Assembly: GCA_019654215.1 (NCBI GenBank)
Contig: BPDI01000023.1
Span: 1-46,712, forward strand
DNA: 46,712 nucleotides
Reading direction: 5' to 3'
DNA from: Gammaproteobacteria bacterium
GTDB lineage: Bacteria; Pseudomonadota; Gammaproteobacteria; Pseudomonadales; Pseudohongiellaceae
The notes below the pieces were generated by a model. That model was not told the origin of the DNA and made no database searches. It worked only from the letters and a program-made list of their open reading frames with translations. The first letter of the stretch is position 1. Every line of letters begins with the position of its first letter. Positions 35,334 through 44,130 of this stretch are shown here, in pieces. Made by a program: the position numbers and the translations under genes.

Positions 35334-37866
35334 ATGAGTTATTGCAGTAGGAATTATTTAGCAAGATTGCTTCTATTTATTGTTGTTAGTACGTTTTCTT
35401 TCAACGCATCTGCCCAAAGCCGCTTCTATCCAGATGCACGTAGTGGTGGAAACTACATGCACAATTTTTATTTTCCACCATCCCCCAGTTCAACACCCTG
35501 GGCGCCGGATTGGTCGCCCGATGGTGAGAGTATTGCGGTAGCCATGCATGGTTCGATCTGGAATATTGATCCTGAATCTGGCATCGCCTATGAAATTACC
35601 TATAGCGAAGATGCCTATCATTCATCTCCAGATTATTCTCCTGATGGGCGCTGGTTGGTGTTTACCGCCGACTATGATCACCAACGCATTCAATTGGAAG
35701 TACTTGATACTGAAAGCGGTGAAATTTCAAAACTTACCGATGATCAGGCCGTTTATACTGACCCAGTTTTCTCTCCCGACGGCAGCAAGATCGCTTATGT
35801 TTCTACCAATCCTAACGGTTACTTCAATTTATATGTTCGTGAGATTTCCAATGGACAGTGGGTAGGCGAACCAATAGCAATTTCTATAGATAATGATTTC
35901 GGCAGGAATCGCTTGTATTTTGGACGCTGGGATATGCATATCACGCCTTCGTGGTTGCCCAATAGCGAGGAGCTTTTGGTAGTTTCTAACAGGAATGTCC
36001 CGTTAGGTTCTGGCAATGTTTTAAGAGTTCCAGCAGTAGCCGGAGGCATAACTCAAGCTGCAACAGTGTTGGCTGAACAATCACTCTATCGCACACGTCC
36101 TGACGCCTCCATTGATGGAAGACGGTTTGTTTATGCATCTACCTCAGGCTCTGCGGATCAGTACAATAATCTTTATGTACAACCAACAATGGGTGGCGAG
36201 CCCTACAAACTAACTTTTTATCAACATGATGTTTTTCATCCGCGCTGGTCTCCAGATGGGGAGTGGATTGCATTCATTTCCAATGAGCTTGGTTTGTCGC
36301 AATTAAACTTGCTGGAAACTTACGGGGGCAAATTAGTTAAGCGAACAATCACCGAATTGCACTACAAACGACCAATGGGGATCTTGTCAGTTAAAGTGCT
36401 GATGCTAATCGTCAATCACCAACACCCAGTAGAATTCATTTGTCCGCCAGCGATGGCAAGTTCTATGCTCCCAATAATGCCTATGCCAGATCCGGAACCA
36501 GAGGAGATCAAATATTTCATAACGATGGTGAATTCTCAATAACTCTTCCGGTAGGTGGACCGATCTAACCGCAGTAAAAGGCTTTGAGTTTTATCCATCA
36601 GAGCATCAAATTGAAATTGAAGCAGGGGAAGTAACTGAACTCATAATTGAGCTGCAAAGGATGACCGATATGTCAGCCAAAGGTTGGTATAGTGCTTCAC
36701 TCATGTGCAGCGAACTATGGTGGCAATCTGCACAATACTCTGGAAAATCTAATGATGATGTCTCGTGCGGAAGATCAAGACTTGGTCTTAGAGCAGGTCG
36801 CTAACAAAGATAATCGGTTTTTTGGATTACCACTATTTTGAAGCTGGCGGCGAAGCACATTCTGTTTCAGAGAAAGATCAGATCGGGGTTTGTGGGGCAG
36901 GAGTATCGACCTCCCTTTTATGGTCACGTATTCATGTTTGGATTACGTGATCATTTAATTTCTCCTTTTGTTACCGGTTACGAAGGTACAGCGGTCGAGA
37001 GTCTTTATCCCAGTAACACTGATATGCTTCTTAAAGCAAGCAGCAGGGTGCTGTAACCGGTTATGTCCATCCTTTTCTGGGAGAAAACGATCCTTTGTCA
37101 GGCACACTAGGTGGTGGTAAAGGGTTCATAGTTGACGCAGCTTTAGGGACCGCAGACGCATTGGAGTGGTCAGATTCCAATCTGCCGGCTTTTACCCGCT
37201 TTATAGTGTTTGGAACAACGGTCTGAAAGTTACCGCCACTGGTGGCGAAGACTCAATAAGTTCTTTGCACCGTAGCAAGTAGTAGGTTCGTTTCGTACTT
37301 TTGTTTATACCGGAACTCAAGCATTGACAATGGAAGCCTGGTTTGACGGATTAACACGAGGTAGAGCCATGGTTATTCAGGGCCATTTTTAGAAATGGCA
37401 GTGGGTTCGGCTATTCCTGGTGATACGGTGCATTTACCCTCCGACGGGGGAAGCATATCGGTTACTGGACGTCTTAGGTCAATCACCGAGCTTGATGATG
37501 TCGCGCTCTACTGCAATGGGAATGAAGTTGAAAGATTTCCAATAAGTGGAAATGGTAATGATCTCGATTTCACTTACGAATTGGAGATTATTAATTCGGG
37601 TTGGTGCCATTTGCGCACAGAAGGATCTCCAGCAGAGCGAGGATATTAGATGTTGCCTACGCTCAAGCGTTTACCAACCCTATCTGGTTCCAAGTTGGTG
37701 ACGATTCAATTCAAGACACGGATTCAGCAAACTATGCGCTGCAGTGGATCGATAAGCTTCAGGATCTGGCTGAGCAATGGCCAGGTTGGCGTTCGCAGCA
37801 GGAAAAAGATCATGTCTATACTCAATTTACGAGGCGCGGGCGGTTTATCGCAACAAGTTAAATTAA
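35334..37866 (+). CDS. Secreted beta-propeller plus CehA/McbA-type metallohydrolase (multiple frameshifts)
   Basis: A signal peptide (LLLFIVVSTFSFNASAQ) precedes TolB/PD40-type propeller repeats with the WSPDG motif (PDWSPDGESIAVAM, PDYSPDGRWLVFTA, PVFSPDGSKIAYVS, PRWSPDGEWIAFIS). From about 36390 the frame changes repeatedly, yet family sequence continues: SPTPSRIHLSASDGKFYAPN, then GWYSASLHVHANYGGN (metal-binding HxH, rebuilt from two missing bases near 36690-36710), GYVHPFLGENDPL, MEAWFDGLTRGRAM and an ending YTQFTEARAVYRNKLN. The C-terminal half matches PHP-type metallohydrolases of the CehA/McbA group, whose named members hydrolyse carbaryl-type compounds or make microcin B17. The stop is at 37864. 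Probably intact in the organism; a true pseudogene is possible. Substrate unknown. Confidence 0.75.
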
Positions 37867-38099
37867 GTCTGCTCATTCATATTGCTTAACAAGCCTATTA
37901 CCAGAGTGCTCATAGTTATAGACACGAATGTTTTTAAATAAGTAAAGAACGCAAAGTGCACATGTTCGATTAGCGAAACGCTAGGTGTCGCCGCGTGATG
38001 AGCATGTAAAAATTGGGGAGGAGTAAAATTTTGCTAAGCTCAAATTCATCGATTTTTAACTTTGTAAAGCACTATTTGTGCATAAGGCAGGAGCCAATA

Positions 38100-39496
38100 A
38101 TGAGAAAGAATAGCACCGCGTTTCTTCTATTACTTGGATCGTTACTTATTCAAGAATCAATTGCTGCAATTCCAGATGCCGTAATTGTTGGTCCAGTTGA
38201 AGCGGACCCTCCAGGCCATCCGTCAAAAAATTCTATCTATGCCGCATCGGCAATTGAATTACGCGCGAACGGTTACATAGAAGAAGAATATTTTATTGAA
38301 GGTACTGCTAACCAATACACTAACCCCGATTTAGAAACTGGAGCTGTTATCGATAGCGGACATCGATACCTAACTCGGCTTATTGTGCGACGACCACAAG
38401 CTGAAGACTTTAATGGCATTGTCATTGTTGAATGGATTAACGTTACTGGAGGCCCGGACAAAGATATAGATTGGTGGTACTCCGGGGCTCACTTTGTTCG
38501 GAATGGTTATGCCTATGTCGCAGTTTCGGCGCAACAACTCGGCATCGATACTATAAAAGGAATGGAGTCCGCAAAGATACGGAGTTTGGACACTACTCAT
38601 GACGGCTTGGTGGGTGGAGACGGGCTGTCATACGATATCTTTTCAGCAGTAGGAAGGGCAATTAATCGAGTGGGGCAATCAACTCCAGCGGGAGGAATCG
38701 ATATTCTGGATGGCTTGAAAGCAGAGCTGATAATCGCTACCGGCCACTCTCAATCTGCGAGTCGCTTGGCTATTTATCTAAATAATGTTCATCCTCTCGA
38801 ACTTATTTACGATGGAGTAATGGTTCATGGTGGTGGTGGCCGAATTCGAGACGATCAGGAAACCAAGATATTCAAGATCATGGCGGAAACTGACATGGCC
38901 CGTCGTGCTGCTACGCCACAGCCCAATTCTGATACTTTTATGCAATGGGAGGTCGCTGGAACTTCTCACGCGGATTATGATTTTGAAATTGAGTACTCAA
39001 AGTTGCGCTTATTGAGGGATGGCTTACCTATTTCCAAGCAGAGGCGAGAGACGTTGGTTGTGCGCTTCCGGCTCATAGTCGAATTCCATTTCGTGATCCC
39101 TTTAATGCTGCCTTCGAGCATTTAGTAAAGTGGATTAAAGAAGATGTTCAACCACCAAGTGCTGAACCCTTACAAGTTTCTCGCATGATGCCGGAAGTAG
39201 AGTTCGCTAGAGATGATTTTGGGAATATTCTGGGGGGGATAAGACTGGCGGAACATGCAGTTGCCACTGCGAAAAACACTGGCATGAACGACAGGTTACG
39301 AATCGCTTCTGTTTTCTATATGGCTCACATGAACCATTCGATCAAAAAACTCTAGATAGCTTATATCCAAGTCACGAAGCCTATGTGCATGCAGTTAGGG
39401 AAGTTGTCGAAGAAAATCTCGCGGCGGGATACATTCTTCCCTATGCCGCGGGAAAAAACAATCAACGAAGCAGAAGCATCGTCTATCGGAAAATAG
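38100..39496 (+). CDS. Secreted alpha/beta-hydrolase domain protein (frameshifts at the 3' end)
   Basis: The ATG at 38100 after AGGAGCCAATA gives a signal peptide (STAFLLLLGSLLIQESIAA). The body matches the large alpha/beta hydrolase domain proteins often listed as hypothetical: RLIVRRPQAEDFNGIVIVEW, VEWINVTGGPDKDIDWWYS, then nucleophile elbow ATGHSQSASRLA. The frame is lost near 39050 and again in 39240-39350 and at the A-run near 39450. Corrected sequence includes SRIPFRDPFNAAFEHLV, FCFLYGSHEPFDQKTLDSLY and PSHEAYVHAVREVVEENLAA, ending INEAEASSIGK. Likely an esterase or lactonase; the true substrate is not known. The stop ends three bases before that of the converging SRPBCC gene. Confidence 0.8.
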
Positions 39497-39498
39497 TT

Positions 39499-40007
39499 TT
39501 ACTTCAATTCTTTTGCCAGGGCTGCCAGTCTTGCGGCCCAAAGCTTTTTGATACTGTTTTTGTATGGGCTGAGTTCAGCGGGGAGCTTTACGTTTAGTTT
39601 TAGTTTCGTTTTCCCTTCTAGTGAGTCGAATTGTACGATGACCAGACTTTCCTCATCAGATAAATACTTTCCTGCCAACTAAGTTCAAGCCTTCTTGGAA
39701 TATCGAGCACTTTTATTTCGCCAGTGACCTCTACGTCTTGGCCTTTTCTGTTTATCAGAAATTTAAAATCCCCGCCCTTGCGTACATTGTTTTCAAGCAT
39801 GATCACTTTTTCTCTTTGTACGTTAGGACCAAACATCCATTTGCCAATAAACACAGGGATCAGCCACTGATCATAAACCTTCTGTATTGGTGCATTGATA
39901 GTTTTGGTCAGAGAAAAGTTAGCTGGTTTGGCTGCTGGAGTACCTTGCTCAAACAGACTGCGTTCACGATCATTTCTGTCAAAAAATGAAAGTTGATCAG
40001 AGGTCAT
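39499..40007 (-). CDS. SRPBCC (AHSA1-like) domain protein (one frameshift)
   Basis: START/AHSA1-type fold of about 169 residues that binds hydrophobic ligands or partner proteins in a cavity. It reads LTKTINAPIQKVYDQWLIPV, GPNVQREKVIMLENNVRKG and TGEIKVLDIPRRLELSWQE. Near 39660 a missing base shifts the frame; the true end continues as DEESLVIVQFDSLEGKTKLK to AARLAALAKELK. The ATG overlaps the cytochrome stop as ATGA, so translation is coupled. No signal peptide is seen, although the other two products of this set are exported. Role in the set is unknown. Confidence 0.75.
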
Positions 40008-40381
40008 TCGCCGTTTGACTCATAGGGATTTTCTGGCAGTAGATGTTTTGAGAGTGGTGCGCGACGTGTAGAATCCTTCTGGTCATAATGCTCCTCTAGA
40101 TAATCTAGTATTGTTGCTTCTAGTTCAGGTGCAAGTTCTTGTAAACCCTGAGTGTCCTGCATCCAGCGAATTCGACTTTCCCACACCTCTCGACTTCCAG
40201 AGTTCTGAGTAATTAGCAAAGCAGAATGGCATTCAGTACAATTTGCTTGCACTGCCTGCCAGCCGTCTGCGAGCACGAGACCAGTAACTCGTTCTAATTC
40301 TTGCGCTGAGAGTTGACCGAACTGGAAAAACGCTAAGACTGAACTTGTATATAGAATGAAGAATCGATTTTGTAACTTCAT
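40004..40381 (-). CDS. Small c-type cytochrome, partner of the SorA-like oxidase
   Basis: Predicted periplasmic monohaem cytochrome c, about 125 residues. The ATG at 40381 gives MKLQNRFFILYTSSVLAFFQ with a signal peptide ending SAQ. The haem site is NCTECHSA. It overlaps the upstream molybdoenzyme stop as TGATG and the downstream SRPBCC start as ATGA. In SorAB and SoxCD systems a small cytochrome accepts electrons from the molybdenum subunit, so this is the likely acceptor. A longer frame upstream is unlikely, because it lies inside the oxidase gene. Confidence 0.82.
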   Translation of the reverse strand: MKLQNRFFILYTSSVLAFFQFGQLSAQELERVTGLVLADGWQAVQANCTECHSALLITQNSGSREVWESRIRWMQDTQGLQELAPELEATILDYLEEHYDQKDSTRRAPLSKHLLPENPYESNGE

Positions 40382-41694
40382 CAAACTGCCTGAACTGCGA
40401 TTCTGTGACAGGCATTGTTTAAATAGCCTCTCGGATTCCATCCTGGTACTACCATAGGTTGAGAGCGACCTTGGTTATCCATTGCCCTCGCCCATACTTC
40501 GTAATACCCAGGTTCTGGAAACTGTGCCCATGATTGAAAACTTTGCCAGGCCAATCTATTTGCTGGAGATGCTACTGCTGTTGGGAGCCAGGTCGCACCA
40601 AAATCGATCGATAAAAACACGCCGCTAATCTGGTCATCGCCTGCCCAGGCATGACCCCTAACCGTTAGGCGCTGCCGAAAATCATGAGTAATTCCTGATT
40701 GCGGAAAGGTAATCAATGATTTAACCGGCATGGATTCGATAATCCCCATCTCTTCATCCGGAACTCGACTTCCCGGAGCAACAGGTACAGTAGGTACTGT
40801 GTAAGATGGCGGAGCCATCTTCTCGCCGTCATGGACACGGTCGCGCACAATAATTCGATTTACCCATTTGCCAGACACAGAGCCTGGCCAGCCACCACAC
40901 ACCAATCTAAGCGGATAGCCATTCTGGAGTGGAATATCTTCACCATTCATGGCCCAGGCAATTAAAGATTCCCGTTCCATAGCTTTGGTAATGGTTACAC
41001 CTCGGGAAATTGGGTCTAGATTTGGATCGCCGCTAGTATGGGTGTCAGCACCGAAGTAACCAACATAAACTGCATCCTGGGCAACACCGCAGAAGTTTAA
41101 AACATCTCTTAGGCGGACACCGGTGAACGTGGGGCAACCGACAGCACCGGTAGTCCACTGATTGCCGCTTGCTGCGGGTACGAATTCACTGCGGCCATTC
41201 CCACCGCACTCCAATTGCAGCTGCAGTGTGACTTGCTCAAATCTCGCTTTTAAGTCATCAATAGTGAAAGTAGTAGGTGTAATGCAGGATTCGCCTTCTA
41301 TTCTCAGTTCCCAGATTTCAGGATTAATATTCTCCGGTGGAATGCCATTATTGCGGATAAACATGTAACGATTCGGCGTTACCTCATCATCCAGTAGATG
41401 GGCTGGGGTTTCCGCGTTTATAGGTCTATCGTTCAGCACGATTAATCCTTCCTTGCCTTCGATAACACCTGGTGCATTGTCAGCAGCATAGGCAGCAGGA
41501 ATTAGGCCGGCTGGCATATTTCTGGCGAAAGGTATCGACATTCCTAATGCGGCGGAAAGAGATAGCAATCCAGAGCGTTTAAGAAATCCTCTTCTATTCA
41601 GAGTGCTTGTCTCGCGATCCCATAGCAGTTTGTCTGCGGCTAAAGGATCCTGTTGATAAATTTCATTGAGTCTGACGGTTTTTCTTTTACTCAT
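40381..41694 (-). CDS. Tat-exported sulfite oxidase-family molybdoenzyme (SorA/SoxC-like)
   Basis: Molybdopterin-dependent oxidoreductase of the sulfite oxidase family, 437 residues. The Tat signal is RRGFLKRSG followed by LLSLSAALGMSIPFA near residue 35. The molybdenum-ligand cysteine lies in LQLECGGNGRSEF, and the domain shows GCPTFTGVRLRDVLNF, PLRLVCGGWPGSVSGKWVNR and the C-terminal dimerisation domain (VRGHAWAGDDQISGVFLSID). It probably oxidises sulfite or a related sulfur compound and passes electrons to the cytochrome encoded next. Neighbouring genes do not decide between SorA and SoxC; no other sox genes are in view. Intact. Confidence 0.86.
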   Translation of the reverse strand: MSKRKTVRLNEIYQQDPLAADKLLWDRETSTLNRRGFLKRSGLLSLSAALGMSIPFARNMPAGLIPAAYAADNAPGVIEGKEGLIVLNDRPINAETPAHLLDDEVTPNRYMFIRNNGIPPENINPEIWELRIEGESCITPTTFTIDDLKARFEQVTLQLQLECGGNGRSEFVPAASGNQWTTGAVGCPTFTGVRLRDVLNFCGVAQDAVYVGYFGADTHTSGDPNLDPISRGVTITKAMERESLIAWAMNGEDIPLQNGYPLRLVCGGWPGSVSGKWVNRIIVRDRVHDGEKMAPPSYTVPTVPVAPGSRVPDEEMGIIESMPVKSLITFPQSGITHDFRQRLTVRGHAWAGDDQISGVFLSIDFGATWLPTAVASPANRLAWQSFQSWAQFPEPGYYEVWARAMDNQGRSQPMVVPGWNPRGYLNNACHRIAVQAV

Positions 41695-41802
41695 GAGATG
41701 TTCTCGCGGGAGGTCTTACTACAGCGAGTGAGGTTATCAAATTAAGAAACGCCATAGAACTATTATCAGCTTTATCGAAGGGTAAGTTCTTACAGACCTG
41801 GA

Positions 41803-42261
41803 CTAATAGCTGGAATTACTACTCAAATCCGGAATGCCAATTCCGCGCGCCATTAAGTAAGCCAGTATAGATATTATAAGTAACAAAAAGAGCTCTACCT
41901 TTAGCAATATTGGAATCAAGTGTGGAACTGAAATCGTCTCTGCATCAGATTTCCTGTGTTTTACAAAAAATGATGTGGGATAGGCAGAAATCAAAGCAAT
42001 GATTATGAAGAGCAGGATCTTGGCTTGGAATAGAGAATTAACGGAATAAAATTCACTAGGTCTGCCTATCCATAACCAGAGTACTAAACCGAATGCAAAC
42101 ACCAAGAAGGCACAGATGCCATATACAACATCAACCTTGGCTAAATTTTTCGCATCCTCCCCATTAATGGTGGGTTTTATTGCCATGTTCTCAATTACCA
42201 GTGCACCTGCTAATCCAAAGATGGCGATAAAGTGAAGGTACCTGAACACTATGTACAGCAT
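41803..42261 (-). CDS. DUF2214-family inner-membrane protein
   Basis: Integral membrane protein of about 152 residues with four hydrophobic segments (MLYIVFRYLHFIAIFGLAGA, VVYGICAFLVFAFGLVLWLW, AKILLFIIIALISAYPTSFF, VELFLLLIISILAYLMA). It resembles the DUF2214 family, whose function is unknown. I choose the ATG at 42261, where the first membrane segment begins; a GTG at 42333 would add 24 residues. Neither has a strong ribosome binding site. It lies 108 bases upstream of the molybdoenzyme gene on the same strand and diverges from the MFS gene. Confidence 0.7.
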   Translation of the reverse strand: MLYIVFRYLHFIAIFGLAGALVIENMAIKPTINGEDAKNLAKVDVVYGICAFLVFAFGLVLWLWIGRPSEFYSVNSLFQAKILLFIIIALISAYPTSFFVKHRKSDAETISVPHLIPILLKVELFLLLIISILAYLMARGIGIPDLSSNSSY

Positions 42262-42372
42262 GTGAACGATGATACTGGATATTCGACTTAAATAGATGAA
42301 GATTCCAACAGATTCTTGATATGCTTCGGCCACCTGAGAACAATAACCTCAGACATAGGTAATGGGGGATAC

Positions 42373-43737
42373 ATGTCAGAAACAATTACACCTAACGAAG
42401 CGCCAGCTGATGATGCGCATTTAAAACAAAGTATGCGCAAAGTTGCGCTCACGGCTTTAGCAGGGACAAGTATCGAATGGTATGACTTCTTTTTGTATGC
42501 CACCGCCGCAGCCTTAGTTTTTCCAGCCGCATTTTTTCCTGAATCGACGCCTACGATGGGACTGATTCTTTCATTCGGTACATTCGCATTTGGGTTTATT
42601 GCGCGACCCGTGGGTGGAATCCTGTTTGGGCATTTTGGTGATCGCATTGGTCGTAAGCGAACCCTGGTTATTGCATTAATGCTTATGGGTGTCGCTTCGA
42701 CGTTAATCGGCCTGTTGCCTACTTATGCAAATATTGGTATCGCTGCTCCTATTATTCTTACGGTTTTAAGATTTGTCCAAGGACTGGCTATCGGTGGCCA
42801 ATGGGGTGGGGCAATGCTGTTGGTGACAGAAAGTGCGCCAGCAGACCAACGAGGCTATTACGGTGCTTATGCTCAGGCAGGGGCACCAGTAGGTGTAATT
42901 CTTGCTAACTTGGCATTTATCATTATTAGCGCCTCTGTTTCTGAAGAGTTCTTCCAAGCTTGGGGATGGCGTATTCCATTCCTCGCCAGTGTGCTCTTGA
43001 TCGGTATTTCAATGTATGTCCAATTGCACATAGAAGACACTGATGCGTTTAAAGAATTAGAAGCACTAAAAGAAAAACGGCTTGCAGAGACAGAAGGGTC
43101 TCAAGTTCTGGTCAAGCGCTCTCCAGTTTTAGAAGCAATCGCAAGATATCCAAAGCGCATTACTCTGGCAGCCGGTGCTTTTATTTCGGTCCAAGTTAAT
43201 TTTTATATCCTGATAGGATTTATATTAGCCTATGGCAGCGATCCTGCCGGCGGAGGAATGTCGAGAGACATGGTGTTAGCCGCGGTACTGGTTGCCTCGG
43301 CTATACAAATACCGACTCAATTCTGGGCATCGGCTTACTCCGATCGCCATGGTCGGCGCGGTATATTCATGTTAGGTGCCGCGCTCACCGGATTGGCAGC
43401 GTTTGCCTTATTCCCATTATTGGATACTGGTAATTTCTGGCTCAGCGTACTTGGTATATCAGCCGGTTTGGGTTGCCTTGGAATGATGTATGGCCCGCAG
43501 GCGGCATTCTTCACCGAGCTGTTTTCAACTGAAGTTAGATATTCCGGTGCGTCGCTAGGCTATCAATTAGGTGCGATCGTCGGTGGTGCCTTTGCACCTA
43601 CTATAGCAACACTTCTATGGACAGAATATGCAATCATCTGGGTATCGGTTTACATGGCTCTAGCGTCGGTAGTTTCGATTATTTCCGTTGCCATGCTAAC
43701 TGAAACTTATAAAGTGAGTTTGTCAGATACAGGTTAA
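42373..43737 (+). CDS. MFS transporter, metabolite:proton symporter (MHS) type
   Basis: Twelve-segment permease of 454 residues. The ATG at 42373 after AATGGGGGATAC gives MSETITPNEAPADDAHLKQS. MHS signatures are LAGTSIEWYDFFLYATAAAL, FGHFGDRIGRKRTLVIALM and the loop DQRGYYGAYAQAGAPVGVIL. Relatives import dicarboxylates, betaine, proline or shikimate; the substrate cannot be picked from sequence alone. The gene is intact and divergent from DUF2214, with start sites about 110 bases apart. Confidence 0.9.
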   Translation: MSETITPNEAPADDAHLKQSMRKVALTALAGTSIEWYDFFLYATAAALVFPAAFFPESTPTMGLILSFGTFAFGFIARPVGGILFGHFGDRIGRKRTLVIALMLMGVASTLIGLLPTYANIGIAAPIILTVLRFVQGLAIGGQWGGAMLLVTESAPADQRGYYGAYAQAGAPVGVILANLAFIIISASVSEEFFQAWGWRIPFLASVLLIGISMYVQLHIEDTDAFKELEALKEKRLAETEGSQVLVKRSPVLEAIARYPKRITLAAGAFISVQVNFYILIGFILAYGSDPAGGGMSRDMVLAAVLVASAIQIPTQFWASAYSDRHGRRGIFMLGAALTGLAAFALFPLLDTGNFWLSVLGISAGLGCLGMMYGPQAAFFTELFSTEVRYSGASLGYQLGAIVGGAFAPTIATLLWTEYAIIWVSVYMALASVVSIISVAMLTETYKVSLSDTG

Positions 43738-43809
43738 TTTACTTGCGCATCCAGTTTTACAAGAAGTCAGCACCAATGACTTGCTGGTCTCTGTTAAATT
43801 AAACCTAGG

Positions 43810-43835
43810 CTTGCTCAAGTGTTTGCTTGAGCAAG
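43810..43835. repeat. Perfect inverted repeat downstream of the MFS gene
   Basis: CTTGCTCAAG (43810-43819) and CTTGAGCAAG (43826-43835) are exact reverse complements around TGTTTG. No T-run follows on the plus strand. It may act as a weak terminator or an mRNA 3'-end protector for the MFS transcript. Confidence 0.65.
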
Positions 43836-44088
43836 TCGGCGTCAGTTTCCGTAATCAATTAAGTAGAGCCACAATATTGTTTCCTGCTACTAGAATTTGT
43901 TGAACGGTAGGAGTCCCTAGTTTATCTAAGAGTGCGTCGCAAATTTTATCTCTCATACAACTTCCAACATAAATTATAGAATCCAAGTCGACTGATACAT
44001 ATTGAATCCGAGTCTATGGGCAGAGCACTTAAACGTTGGCCCGGCACTTCCTGATTGCATTCAACTTGAGAACCTTGAAATCAAGCAC

Positions 44089-44118
44089 AAAAAAAGCCCA
44101 CCTAAGTGGGCTTTTTTT
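44089..44118. terminator. Bidirectional terminator between the MFS gene and the TonB receptor
   Basis: AAAAAAAGCCCAC and GTGGGCTTTTTTT form a stem around CTAA, with an A-run and a T-run on opposite sides. It lies 12 bases beyond the receptor stop and serves that minus-strand gene. Confidence 0.9.
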
Positions 44119-44130
44119 ATTGCGTTACTC

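Larger units (their letters stand above)
43738..44130. other. Intergenic region with inverted repeat, no gene seen
   Basis: A 393-base gap between the MFS gene and the TonB receptor, which converge. It holds the perfect 10-bp inverted repeat at 43810-43835 and the bidirectional terminator at 44089-44118. I saw no start codon with a ribosome binding site and no protein of recognisable family. Confidence 0.6.
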
